From Candidatus Peribacteria bacterium RIFOXYB1_FULL_54_35 (lineage in GTDB: Bacteria; Patescibacteriota; Gracilibacteria; Peribacterales; Peribacteraceae): a stretch of 64,000 nt of DNA. Positions 57,088-64,000 of the stretch are shown here, piece after piece. Position 1 is the stretch's first letter. Every line of letters starts with the position of its first letter. The position numbers were made by a program, and so were the translations under genes. Location: contig MFYJ01000014.1 in NCBI GenBank assembly GCA_001787755.1, positions 62,001-126,000 on the forward strand, given 5' to 3'. The notes below the pieces were generated by a model. The model was given only the letters and a program-made list of their open reading frames with translations, was not told where the DNA came from and did not search any database.

Positions 57088-58136
57088 AGAAACGCATCGT
57101 CATTCTCTCGGCGTTCGCGACCCCGCTCCGAAGCGGGGCGGAAGCGTGCAGCGAGGAAGTACCTTCTGTTTTGAAAGATCGCTTTGACTTCGTACTCATC
57201 ACTGCGAGGATGAGTAGAAATCTTCCAAGGAGAGGAGCGCTGGAGAGCGGTATTCCCGTTCTCCGTTTGGGGTGCGGGTGCAAATTTGATAAATGGCTGT
57301 TCCCATTCCTCGCATCTATTGCCGCAGCGAGACAGCATCCGCACATCATCCATGCCGTACTGGAATCCTACGCGGGACTCGCGCTCGTGTTTTGTCGTTT
57401 CACGGCACCGCGAGCCAAGCGTGTACTCACGTGCCAGAGTACGAATACGCAGCTCCTCGTGCAGATGATGCACTGTTCTGCAGATGCCGTGACGGCTATC
57501 AGTTCCGCTCTCGTGGAACGTGCAAAGAGATTCGGGCGTGGAGACATTGCTCTCATTCCCAATGGCCTGAAGCTCCAGGACATCCCCCGCGCAGCCAAGG
57601 TGCCGGGCCGTGTCCTCTTCGTGGGAAGACAGGAGAAAATGAAGGGTATCGACACGCTTCTCTGTGCATTTGCGCAGGTCAGGCATCCCGGCGCGCATCT
57701 CCATCTCGTGGGCAGTGGTTCGCAGAAGAAGTCATATGAGAAGTTTGCCGATGAGCTTGGAATTGCAGACCGCACCACGTTCCTCGGGTATGTGCCGCTC
57801 CCGGATGTGTACCAGGAGTTTGCGGAGGCGCAGGTGTTCTGTGGACTCTCCCGCAGCGAGGCGCTGGGCAACGTCTTCCTGGAAGCGCAGGCTGCGGAGT
57901 GCGCAGTCATCGGCACGCGCGTGGGCGGCATTCCGGACATTGTGGAAGACGGGAAGAACGGCGTACTCGTGGAACCGGATAACGTCGCACAGGCTGCGCA
58001 TGCTATAGAAAAACTTCTGAGTGATGATGTGCTGCGCAGTGCGCTCGGCTCCGCAGGGCTGCAGCACGCGGCACACTACGACTGGTCGCAGATTGCGGAG
58101 AAGTATGCGGTGGTCTATGAAGCGGTCAGCGATTAG
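57084..58136 (+). CDS. Glycosyltransferase family 4
   Basis: 350 aa. RVLFVGRQEKMKGIDTLLCA opens the donor domain; CGLSRSEALGNVFLEAQAAE carries E-x7-E and GGIPDIVEDGKNGVLVEPDN follows. It starts within the stop of the previous GT4 (ATGA overlap). Substrate unknown. Confidence 0.9.
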   Translation: MKKRIVILSAFATPLRSGAEACSEEVPSVLKDRFDFVLITARMSRNLPRRGALESGIPVLRLGCGCKFDKWLFPFLASIAAARQHPHIIHAVLESYAGLALVFCRFTAPRAKRVLTCQSTNTQLLVQMMHCSADAVTAISSALVERAKRFGRGDIALIPNGLKLQDIPRAAKVPGRVLFVGRQEKMKGIDTLLCAFAQVRHPGAHLHLVGSGSQKKSYEKFADELGIADRTTFLGYVPLPDVYQEFAEAQVFCGLSRSEALGNVFLEAQAAECAVIGTRVGGIPDIVEDGKNGVLVEPDNVAQAAHAIEKLLSDDVLRSALGSAGLQHAAHYDWSQIAEKYAVVYEAVSD

Positions 58137-58216
58137 CGGTCAGCGGAAAGCAGGGTACAAAAAACAAAGGATGCTTACTGTTACTAGCCGTTTACCGTTT
58201 ACCGTTTACCGCCTTT
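58128..58216. repeat. Word-array repeat extending into the rmlA C-terminus
   Basis: AGCGGTCAGCG words at the left; CCGTTTACCGTTTACCGTTT at the right, three 7-base units. The right part lies inside the rmlA reading frame, encoding its last residues (AVNGKR). Confidence 0.6.
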
Positions 58217-58965
58217 TCCATCATTTGCACTCCAGCATTCCTTGCCTTCTCTGCAGCACCTTTCCTGCGTGCGCGCACTTCTACGGTAGCCCGGTGCAGA
58301 CTCTCGAACGTGCCGGCGTCTATCCACTGGTCCTGCAGGATGGTTGCGGTGAGTTCGTTTTGTTCCATGTACCACTTGGTCACGTCTGTGATTTCCAATT
58401 CACCTCTCTCTGAAGGCTGAAGATTGCGGATGACTTCGAAACAGCGGGAGTCGTACACGTAGCATCCGGTCTGCGCGAGGTTGCTCTTGGGCTTGAGGGG
58501 TTTTTCCTCTACGGAAACCACGCGGTTTCCCTTCAGCTCCGCAACACCGAAGCGTTCAGGGTCCTGTACCTCTTTGAGGAAAATGTGGCCGCCTTTCTTA
58601 AAGTTTTGTAGCTGCTTTCCAAGGTGATCGAAGTAAATGTTATCGCCGAGAATGGCACAGACGTTATCGCCATCCACAAATTCCTCGGCCATGCCGAGCG
58701 CCTGGGCTATGCCCCTCGGCTCATCCTGCACGCGGTAGGAGAAGCGGCAGTGGAATCTCGTTCCGCTCCCGAGGAAGCTTGCCATCTGCTCAATGTGCTC
58801 CGTGCCTGTAATGACAATGATGTCCTTGATCCCGGCATCGATGAGGGTCTGGAGCGGGTAGAGCACCAGCGGTTTGTCGTAGACGGGGAGCAGGCTCTTG
58901 TTCGTCACCTCCGTGAGGGGACGGAGTCTTGTGCCTGAACCGCCGCAGATGAGCACGCCTTTCAT
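58192..58965 (-). CDS. rmlA: Glucose-1-phosphate thymidylyltransferase
   Basis: 257 aa from MKGVLICGGSGTRLRPLTEV, the RmlA signature; other blocks are KSLLPVYDKPLVLYPLQTLI and ILGDNIYFDHLG. It makes dTDP-glucose for RmlB, divergently encoded 139 bp away. An upstream in-frame ATG at 58992 is possible but would follow TAAAAT with no spacing. Its final codons are made of GGTAAAC word repeats. Confidence 0.9.
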   Translation of the reverse strand: MKGVLICGGSGTRLRPLTEVTNKSLLPVYDKPLVLYPLQTLIDAGIKDIIVITGTEHIEQMASFLGSGTRFHCRFSYRVQDEPRGIAQALGMAEEFVDGDNVCAILGDNIYFDHLGKQLQNFKKGGHIFLKEVQDPERFGVAELKGNRVVSVEEKPLKPKSNLAQTGCYVYDSRCFEVIRNLQPSERGELEITDVTKWYMEQNELTATILQDQWIDAGTFESLHRATVEVRARRKGAAEKARNAGVQMMEKAVNGKR

Positions 58966-59103
58966 AGTTCCCGGGGAATTGACAAGTGCCATATTTTAGG
59001 TGATAAAAATACTTTTGGCAAGGAAATTGAGGGCTGTAGTGTACGCCGTAAAAACCCCTTTTGCCACGTTCTCTTCGCGGATACAGCTGCTATCATTCTT
59101 CTG

Positions 59104-60039
59104 ATGAATCTCCTCGTCACAGGCGCCGCCGGTTTCATTGGTTCTCACTACGTCCTCCGCCATACGGAGCGGGCGCCGGAGGATGCCATCGTGGTTCTCG
59201 ACAGCCTCACGTACGCAGCGGATAAATCTCTCCTCGATTCTGCTGCGGATCGCATCACGTTTGTGAAAGGGGACATAGCCAATCAGAAGCTTGTGGAGAA
59301 GCTGGTGAAAAAGCACAACGTGCATGCAATTGTGAATTTTGCGGCCGAGACGCATGTGGACCGCAGCATCAAAGATGTCACCCCGTTCATCCATACCAAT
59401 ATCGGCGGAGTGCAGTCGCTCATCGAAGTCTGCAGGAAACGCCCGGATGTACTGCTGCTGCACGTCTCCACCGATGAGGTATACGGAGATCTTGCCGACA
59501 GTGATCCTGCATTCAAACCCCGTTCTCCTCTCAATCCCAGCAACCCGTACTCTGCGAGCAAGGCTTCCGGGGATCTCCTGCTCCTTGCTGCGGCGAGAAC
59601 GCATGGCATCCGCGTGCGCATCACCCGGTGCACCAATAACTACGGGCCGCATCAGGACAGGAGCAAGCTGCTGCCGGTCATCATCACCCGTGCCATGAAA
59701 GGGGAGAAGATTCCCATCTATGGGAAGGGAAAGCAGAAGCGTGACTGGCTCTACGTGACCGATCACACCGATGCCATTGAAGCCGTACTGGAGAAGGGGA
59801 GGGATGGTGAGATCTACCTCATCTCGGCGGGTGAGGAGCAGGAGAATATCAACGTTGCGCATACTGTGCTCGATGCCATGGGCAAATCCCACGATCTCAT
59901 TCAATTCGTCCCGGACCGGCCGGGGCACGACTGGCGATACAGCTTAGATTCCTCCTCTGTCCGTGCACTCGGTTGGAAACCCACCGTGTCCTTTGCGGAG
60001 GGAGTGCGGCGGACGATCGAGTGGTATTCGGAGAAGTAA
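59104..60039 (+). CDS. rmlB: dTDP-glucose 4,6-dehydratase
   Basis: 311 aa. TGAAGFIGSHYVLRH binds NAD; HVSTDEVYGDL (Thr-Asp-Glu) and YSASKASGDLL (YxxxK) are the RmlB active site; RCTNNYGPHQ follows. It forms dTDP-4-keto-6-deoxyglucose. RmlC and RmlD are not in the window. TATCAT (59091-59096) ends 7 nt before the ATG. Confidence 0.95.
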   Translation: MNLLVTGAAGFIGSHYVLRHTERAPEDAIVVLDSLTYAADKSLLDSAADRITFVKGDIANQKLVEKLVKKHNVHAIVNFAAETHVDRSIKDVTPFIHTNIGGVQSLIEVCRKRPDVLLLHVSTDEVYGDLADSDPAFKPRSPLNPSNPYSASKASGDLLLLAAARTHGIRVRITRCTNNYGPHQDRSKLLPVIITRAMKGEKIPIYGKGKQKRDWLYVTDHTDAIEAVLEKGRDGEIYLISAGEEQENINVAHTVLDAMGKSHDLIQFVPDRPGHDWRYSLDSSSVRALGWKPTVSFAEGVRRTIEWYSEK

Positions 60040-60085
60040 TCAGAAGGCAGTAAGCAGTAACTGACTTCTGGCTTCTGTTTTCTAA
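60040..60085. repeat. Word-array (AGAAGGCAG family)
   Basis: CAGAAGGCAGTAAGCAGTAA is mirrored by CTGACTTCTGGCTTCTG. Words recur at 23379 and inside the oxidoreductase gene near 12175-12215. Confidence 0.6.
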
Positions 60086-60096
60086 TTCCTATTTCG

Positions 60097-60309
60097 TCAC
60101 ATCATTTCCTCGACGATGTAGTGAGTGGCGGCGAGTAAGCCCATGCCCAGCGCGAGCGAGACAATGCAGCTTAGGCCGTAGTTATTCGGAAAGAGAAAGA
60201 CATCCATGATGCCCCATGCACCGCGCCAGTAGGCGACGACTGCAAAGCCGATGACGATGGCAAATGCGACCTTGTGTCTCCTCTTGAATGTGGATATTTT
60301 TTTCAGCAT
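60097..60309 (-). CDS. Small two-helix membrane protein
   Basis: 70 aa, helices at about 13-28 (VAFAIVIGFAVVAYW) and 46-63 (CIVSLALGMGLLAATHYI), basic N-terminus, acidic C-terminus. Its promoter is a textbook one (next entry). No family recognised. Confidence 0.65.
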   Translation of the reverse strand: MLKKISTFKRRHKVAFAIVIGFAVVAYWRGAWGIMDVFLFPNNYGLSCIVSLALGMGLLAATHYIVEEMM

Positions 60310-60320
60310 ACTTCAGTTAT

Positions 60321-60349
60321 ATTATAACATATTATATTATTTTATGCAA
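60321..60349 (-). promoter_or_regulatory. Consensus promoter of the small membrane protein
   Basis: TTGCAT (60344-60349), 17-bp spacer, TATAAT (60321-60326), ending 11 nt before the ATG, in AT-rich DNA. Confidence 0.7.
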
Positions 60350-60460
60350 TTTCCAGCATATTCCTGCAATGCCAAAACAACCGAATTTCTGTGCGAGGAG
60401 AGGAAAAGGTGTAAGAATTCTCCGGCCATTCATTTTTTTTCATGAAAGTTGTTCTTGCCA

Positions 60461-60510
60461 CCCACCTTCGCTCTCCACTTCAGCGAGCTCAGTGTCGAGC
60501 TTCGGTGGGC
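60461..60510. repeat. Palindrome of the CCCACCTTCGCTC class
   Basis: CCCACCTTCGCTC at the left, GAGCTTCGGTGGG at the right. The same class lies at 26394-26500. The remaining parts of 60350-60547 show no gene. Confidence 0.6.
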
Positions 60511-60547
60511 GAGCAGGTATCTTTGATCCATTCTTACGCATGATAGT

Positions 60548-61630
60548 ATGAAGGTAGTACTTGCCACAGGTATTTACCCGCCGGACATCGGCGGTCCGGC
60601 AACCTACGTACGTGCCCTTGCGGAAGAGCTGACGCGGCGGGGCACGGAGACGGTAGTCATCACCTATGGGAGAGCTGATCGTATAGGTGCCCACAGTTCC
60701 TGGCCCGTATTCTGTGTGCCAAAGTGGGTGCCTTTCCTGCGCTGGTTGCGGTATGCCCGGGTACTCAGGGCTCATGCGGCAGATGCCGATATCATCTATG
60801 CATTCTCTTCCGTGAGTGCTGGGGTGCCGCTCTTCCTCTCACGTGTCAAAGGACCGAAGCGCATTCTCCGTTTGGGCGGAGACTTCTGCTGGGAACGGTA
60901 TACGGGCAGAGGGGGACAGCTGGGACTGAAGGCGTGGTACGCATCCCGGCCGTGGCTCCGCAGCATCATGCAGCGTCTTCTGAAGCAGTTCCACTACGTC
61001 ATTTTTTCCACACGCTTCCAGCAGGAGATTTACGAAGGAGTATACAAGGTTCTTCCTCCTCATTCCGTCCTTGAAAATGCTCTCCCCCAAGGGAGCACCC
61101 ATCTCCATAGGAAACACGAGCCGTTCCGGCTCCTCTTCCTCGGACGTTTTGTGGGGTTCAAGAATCTGCCTCTCCTCCTCCGTGCCATTGCGAAGGTGCC
61201 CGGTGTGCGGCTGACGCTCATTGGTGACGGTCCCATGGAGAAACGCCTGAGGCAACTTGCATCCGAACTTCTTCTCGATCAGCGCGTGACGTTTCTTGAG
61301 GCAGTGCAGAGTGAGCAGAGAGCGGAATTGTTCCGGGAATACGATCTCCTCATCCTTCCCTCTATCACAGAGATCAGTCCGCATGCTGCGCTCGAGGCCC
61401 GTGCGGCGGGGCTTCCTGTTCTCCTTACCGATCAGACGGGGTTGAGCAGCCTGCTGACGGGCGGCATGACGCTGGTGCCCCTCTCCACACCCGTTGAAAT
61501 CATCCGTGCGCTGGCAGATGCTGTTTCCCAGTACGATACCCTTGCATCTGCAGCAGCCAAACCCGTGCCGAAGCGCACGTGGAAAGATGTTGCAGACGAG
61601 CATCTCTCCCTCTTCCAGCAACTTCCATGA
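60548..61630 (+). CDS. Glycosyltransferase family 4
   Basis: 360 aa. MKVVLATGIYPPDIGGPATY is a classic GT4 start; RLLFLGRFVGFKNLPLLLRA opens the donor domain; LLILPSITEISPHAALEARA carries E-x7-E. First of three GT4 genes joined by ATGA overlaps. Confidence 0.9.
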   Translation: MKVVLATGIYPPDIGGPATYVRALAEELTRRGTETVVITYGRADRIGAHSSWPVFCVPKWVPFLRWLRYARVLRAHAADADIIYAFSSVSAGVPLFLSRVKGPKRILRLGGDFCWERYTGRGGQLGLKAWYASRPWLRSIMQRLLKQFHYVIFSTRFQQEIYEGVYKVLPPHSVLENALPQGSTHLHRKHEPFRLLFLGRFVGFKNLPLLLRAIAKVPGVRLTLIGDGPMEKRLRQLASELLLDQRVTFLEAVQSEQRAELFREYDLLILPSITEISPHAALEARAAGLPVLLTDQTGLSSLLTGGMTLVPLSTPVEIIRALADAVSQYDTLASAAAKPVPKRTWKDVADEHLSLFQQLP

Positions 61631-62754
61631 ATCTTCTCATGGTCACCGGCGACCGCTCCATTCTGGAAGGCCGCAGGGGAGCCTTCTGGCACACACTCCA
61701 GGGACTGCGTGCCTACTGGGAGCGCATCGACATCCTCTGTCCCCGTCCGCGGGTGGCCGCCGCCTCTGCCGGGGAGGTGCAAACGGCGCTGCGTTCCTCC
61801 GGGGGAGGATCAGTGTTCTTCTATGCAAACCCGCATGGCATTCTCACACAGCCCTCCTGGATAGTGGCGAAAGGGAGAGAACTCCATGAGCAGTACAAGT
61901 ACGCCGCAATGACCATTCATGAATATCCGCCGTTCTACAATGGGCGTGGTGCACTGCGGCTTGCTGCGGAGACGAACATTCCGACACTCCTTGAGATACA
62001 TCACATTGTGGGGTTCCCTTCCGCTGCGTCTGTTTCGGAGTGGGTCGGCCGCAGGCTCTCGCGCTGGTTCCTTCCTCAGGAAGCCCGTCGCGCCACCGCC
62101 GTGCGCACGGTGAACGGGGAGGTGGAGAGGATGCTCATTTCCTGGGGGGTGCCCGAGGAGAAGATCGAAGTACTCCCTTCATTCTATCTGGATCGGGAGG
62201 CGATTGCCGGGGTGGAGAAACAGGAGAAGAGATACGATCTTGCGTTCTGTGCCCGGCTTGTTCCGAATAAAGGTCTCGGGAAGGTACTCGAGGCACTCAC
62301 TTCCCTCCCCGGGACGACGCTGGTCGTGGTTGGAGACGGGCCCAAGCGCTCCTCGTTTGAGCGGTATGCGCGGGATCTCGGCGTGTACGACCAGGTGAAA
62401 TTCACGGGGTGGCTCCCGGAACAGAGAGATGTACTGAAGACACTGAAGAGCGCCCGCGTGTTCCTCATGAACTCCACGAGCGAGGGGGGACCGCGGAGCG
62501 CCCTCGAAGCCATGGCCTGCGGACTCCCGGTCATCGCAACGCCGGTGGGGGTGATGCCAGATGTACTCAAGGAGGGAGTGAACGGTCTTTTCACCACAGG
62601 TGAAGCTCCCGATCTCGTGAATTGCATCGAAGCTCTTCTCACCAATCCTGCTGTCTGCGATACCATGGGTGCGGAGGCCTCCAAGATCCTCGATCACTTC
62701 AGCCGTGACTTCCTGATCCGGCAGTACAGTGATTTCCTCCGTACTCTCCTATGA
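61627..62754 (+). CDS. Glycosyltransferase family 4
   Basis: 375 aa. RYDLAFCARLVPNKGLGKVL opens the C-terminal domain; FLMNSTSEGGPRSALEAMAC carries E-x7-E, with PVGVMPDVLKEGVNGLF after it. ATG at 61627 overlaps the previous stop. Confidence 0.9.
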   Translation: MNLLMVTGDRSILEGRRGAFWHTLQGLRAYWERIDILCPRPRVAAASAGEVQTALRSSGGGSVFFYANPHGILTQPSWIVAKGRELHEQYKYAAMTIHEYPPFYNGRGALRLAAETNIPTLLEIHHIVGFPSAASVSEWVGRRLSRWFLPQEARRATAVRTVNGEVERMLISWGVPEEKIEVLPSFYLDREAIAGVEKQEKRYDLAFCARLVPNKGLGKVLEALTSLPGTTLVVVGDGPKRSSFERYARDLGVYDQVKFTGWLPEQRDVLKTLKSARVFLMNSTSEGGPRSALEAMACGLPVIATPVGVMPDVLKEGVNGLFTTGEAPDLVNCIEALLTNPAVCDTMGAEASKILDHFSRDFLIRQYSDFLRTLL

Positions 62755-63764
62755 GGCTTCTCCTTGTGACTCAGAAAGTGGACCGTACCGATCCCATTCT
62801 CGGGTTCTTCCACCGGTGGGTGGCGGAGTTCGCCAAGCAGTGCGAAGGCGTGTGCGTGATCGGGCAGCTCGTGGGAGAACACTCGTTCGCGAAGAATGTG
62901 AAGGTAGAATCGCTTGGCAAGGAGAGCGGGAGAGCGCGCGTTTCCCAGGTGCTGCGTTTCTGGAGTCTGCAGTGGCGCCTGCGGAAGCAGTACGATGCGG
63001 TGCTCGTGCACATGACGCCCGTCTGGATAGTGCTGGGTGCTCCTCTGTGGCTTCTTCTGCACAAGCGCATGTACCTCTGGTACGAAGCGCGCGGCACACG
63101 CTGGCCGCTGCGCATTGCCCTCTGCTTTGTGCGGAAGGTGTTCAGTGCCTCCATTCACGGCATGCCCCTGCGCACAGAGAAGAGCGTGGTTGTCGGACAT
63201 GGCATCGACACAGATTTCTTCGTACCCGGTGAAGGAACCCGCGAGGAGAAGCTCCTCCTCACGGTCGGGCGCATCACGGCTTCCAAGAACCTCGAGGTGA
63301 TTCTCCATGCGTTCGAGCAGCTTCCGGCGGAATACCGCCTGATGATCGTCGGCCGCCCCATTACGGATGCAGATAACGCGTTGTTCTCTGTGCTGCAGCA
63401 GCGGCTGGCACAGAAACACCTGCGGAAACGAGTCACCATCCAGCCTGCGTCGCAGGATGTGCTCCTGCCTCTTCTGCAGCGGGCAACGGTGTTCGTGCAT
63501 GCGAGTACGACCAGTCTCGACAAAGCGGTGCTTGAGGCCATGTCCTCCGGCTGCATCGTCATCTCCACTGCCGAAGCAATCCAGCATTTCCTGCTCCCTG
63601 TGTGCCAGGCGACGAGGCAGACGCTCGACGATCGTATCCGGGAAGTCTGCGGGCTTTCTCCCGGGAAACGGAAGGAGATTGCGGCGGCACAGAGGAAGCA
63701 TATTGTGGAGGGGCATAGCCTTGCGCGCCTCGTGAAGCGGCTGGTGGGGGAAATGGATTCTTGA
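62751..63764 (+). CDS. Glycosyltransferase family 4
   Basis: 337 aa. VVVGHGIDTDFFVPGEG, LLTVGRITASKNLEVILHAF and VFVHASTTSLDKAVLEAMSS mark the donor domain; the first acid of E-x7-E is replaced (T-S-L-D-K-A-V-L-E), so the site is altered. ATG at 62751 overlaps the previous stop. Confidence 0.85.
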   Translation: MRLLLVTQKVDRTDPILGFFHRWVAEFAKQCEGVCVIGQLVGEHSFAKNVKVESLGKESGRARVSQVLRFWSLQWRLRKQYDAVLVHMTPVWIVLGAPLWLLLHKRMYLWYEARGTRWPLRIALCFVRKVFSASIHGMPLRTEKSVVVGHGIDTDFFVPGEGTREEKLLLTVGRITASKNLEVILHAFEQLPAEYRLMIVGRPITDADNALFSVLQQRLAQKHLRKRVTIQPASQDVLLPLLQRATVFVHASTTSLDKAVLEAMSSGCIVISTAEAIQHFLLPVCQATRQTLDDRIREVCGLSPGKRKEIAAAQRKHIVEGHSLARLVKRLVGEMDS

Positions 63765-63850
63765 GTATGGAATATGGAGTATTTGGGCAATTCTCAGTAC
63801 TCAAGTATTCAAGTACTCAGGGAATAAACCCAATACCAAATACTCATACT
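63765..63850. repeat. Word-array inverted repeat (GAGTATGG family)
   Basis: GAGTATGGAATATGGAGTAT at the left, AATACTCATACTCC at the right, with AGTACTCAAGTATTCAAG between. Related to the 1100-1149 gap. Confidence 0.65.
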
Positions 63851-63906
63851 CCACACCAATCTCTAGCTTCTCAGCTCCGCATGATTCCTGTAGGCTGGGC
63901 ACTCAC

Positions 63907-64000
63907 ATGGCCGATTCCCACACACATGCCGGAAACGATGTGCGTCTGAGTATTGTGATGCCCATCTACAACGAGGAGAGAACTCTCCGGGAAATCATCA
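63907..64000 (+). CDS. GT2 glycosyltransferase (partial, right edge)
   Basis: 31 codons are visible from MADSHTHAGNDVRLSIVMPI, followed by YNEERTLREII, the GT2 opening (IVMPIYNEE). TAGGCT (63891-63896) ends 10 nt before the ATG. The rest lies outside the window. Confidence 0.75.
   Translation, partial: MADSHTHAGNDVRLSIVMPIYNEERTLREII

Noticed and set aside
1-64000. Alternative genetic code with TGA as a sense codon (as in some CPR groups)
   Set aside because: Many well-supported genes end in TGA exactly at family C-termini (e.g. 16030, 61630, 62754), and no in-frame TGA is needed inside domains.

Overview
The window looks like chromosome from a Patescibacteria (CPR) organism, probably of the Peribacteria/Peregrinibacteria type; this placement is inference. 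The evidence is a mid-50s G+C impression, the standard genetic code (TGA is used as a stop), compact genes in short operons, many orphan small proteins, VanW, CtpA, RNase HI and PBP1A genes typical of that radiation, and very short upstream regions. No phage, insertion sequence or CRISPR array is visible.

Layout. 1-21 kb: surface polysaccharide and glycoconjugate genes (glycosyltransferases, methyltransferases, two different nucleotide-sugar dehydrogenases, epimerases, GtrA proteins, GT-C-like membrane proteins). Inside this block is a CotH-CotH-VTC-DUF4956 operon (2.0-8.0 kb). 20.1-22.5 kb: a PfkB sugar kinase and adenosylhomocysteinase. 22.5-25.4 kb: an island with no large gene, holding five tiny basic or Cys-rich proteins, each with a Shine-Dalgarno, structured leaders and strong terminators, plus inverted-repeat-bounded modules and candidate small RNAs. 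25.4-29.9 kb: PolX with a remnant of a second PolX, an acyltransferase-like protein, a hydrolase, a LuxR-type regulator and tRNA-Ser. 30-52 kb: housekeeping genes (PheT, cobalamin adenosyltransferase, bL34, M16 peptidase, Ndk, CtpA, a HesB-like fusion, RNase HI, VanW, RecO, FtsX, TPR, a VirB2-like pilin, PBP1A, YebC, bS18/bS6, tRNA-Thr, SufU/SufS). 52-64 kb: a second polysaccharide block (GT-C, GT2, DUF2304, five GT4 enzymes, RmlA, RmlB and the start of another GT2).

How the genes work together. The two outer blocks supply UDP-glucuronate, other UDP-sugar acids and dTDP-4-keto-6-deoxyglucose. GT4 enzymes build the chain; GT2-GtrA and GT-C proteins move lipid-linked sugars across the membrane. 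PBP1A, FtsX, VanW and CtpA serve the cell wall. SufS, SufU and the HesB-like fusion form a minimal Fe-S assembly set.

Three whole-window patterns stand out. (1) About two dozen operon-leading genes have a TANNNT -10-like hexamer ending only 6-11 nt before the start codon and no Shine-Dalgarno, which predicts leaderless mRNAs; the small-protein island has ordinary promoters, leaders and SDs instead. (2) Short palindromes appear to be mobile: the 20-bp palindrome CCTGCCTGCCGGCAGGCAGG (or a one-base variant) is present in one copy and exactly absent in the sister copy of two unrelated repeats. (3) Many intergenic gaps are filled by inverted arrays of iterated 7-9 base words that fall into families with members kilobases apart.
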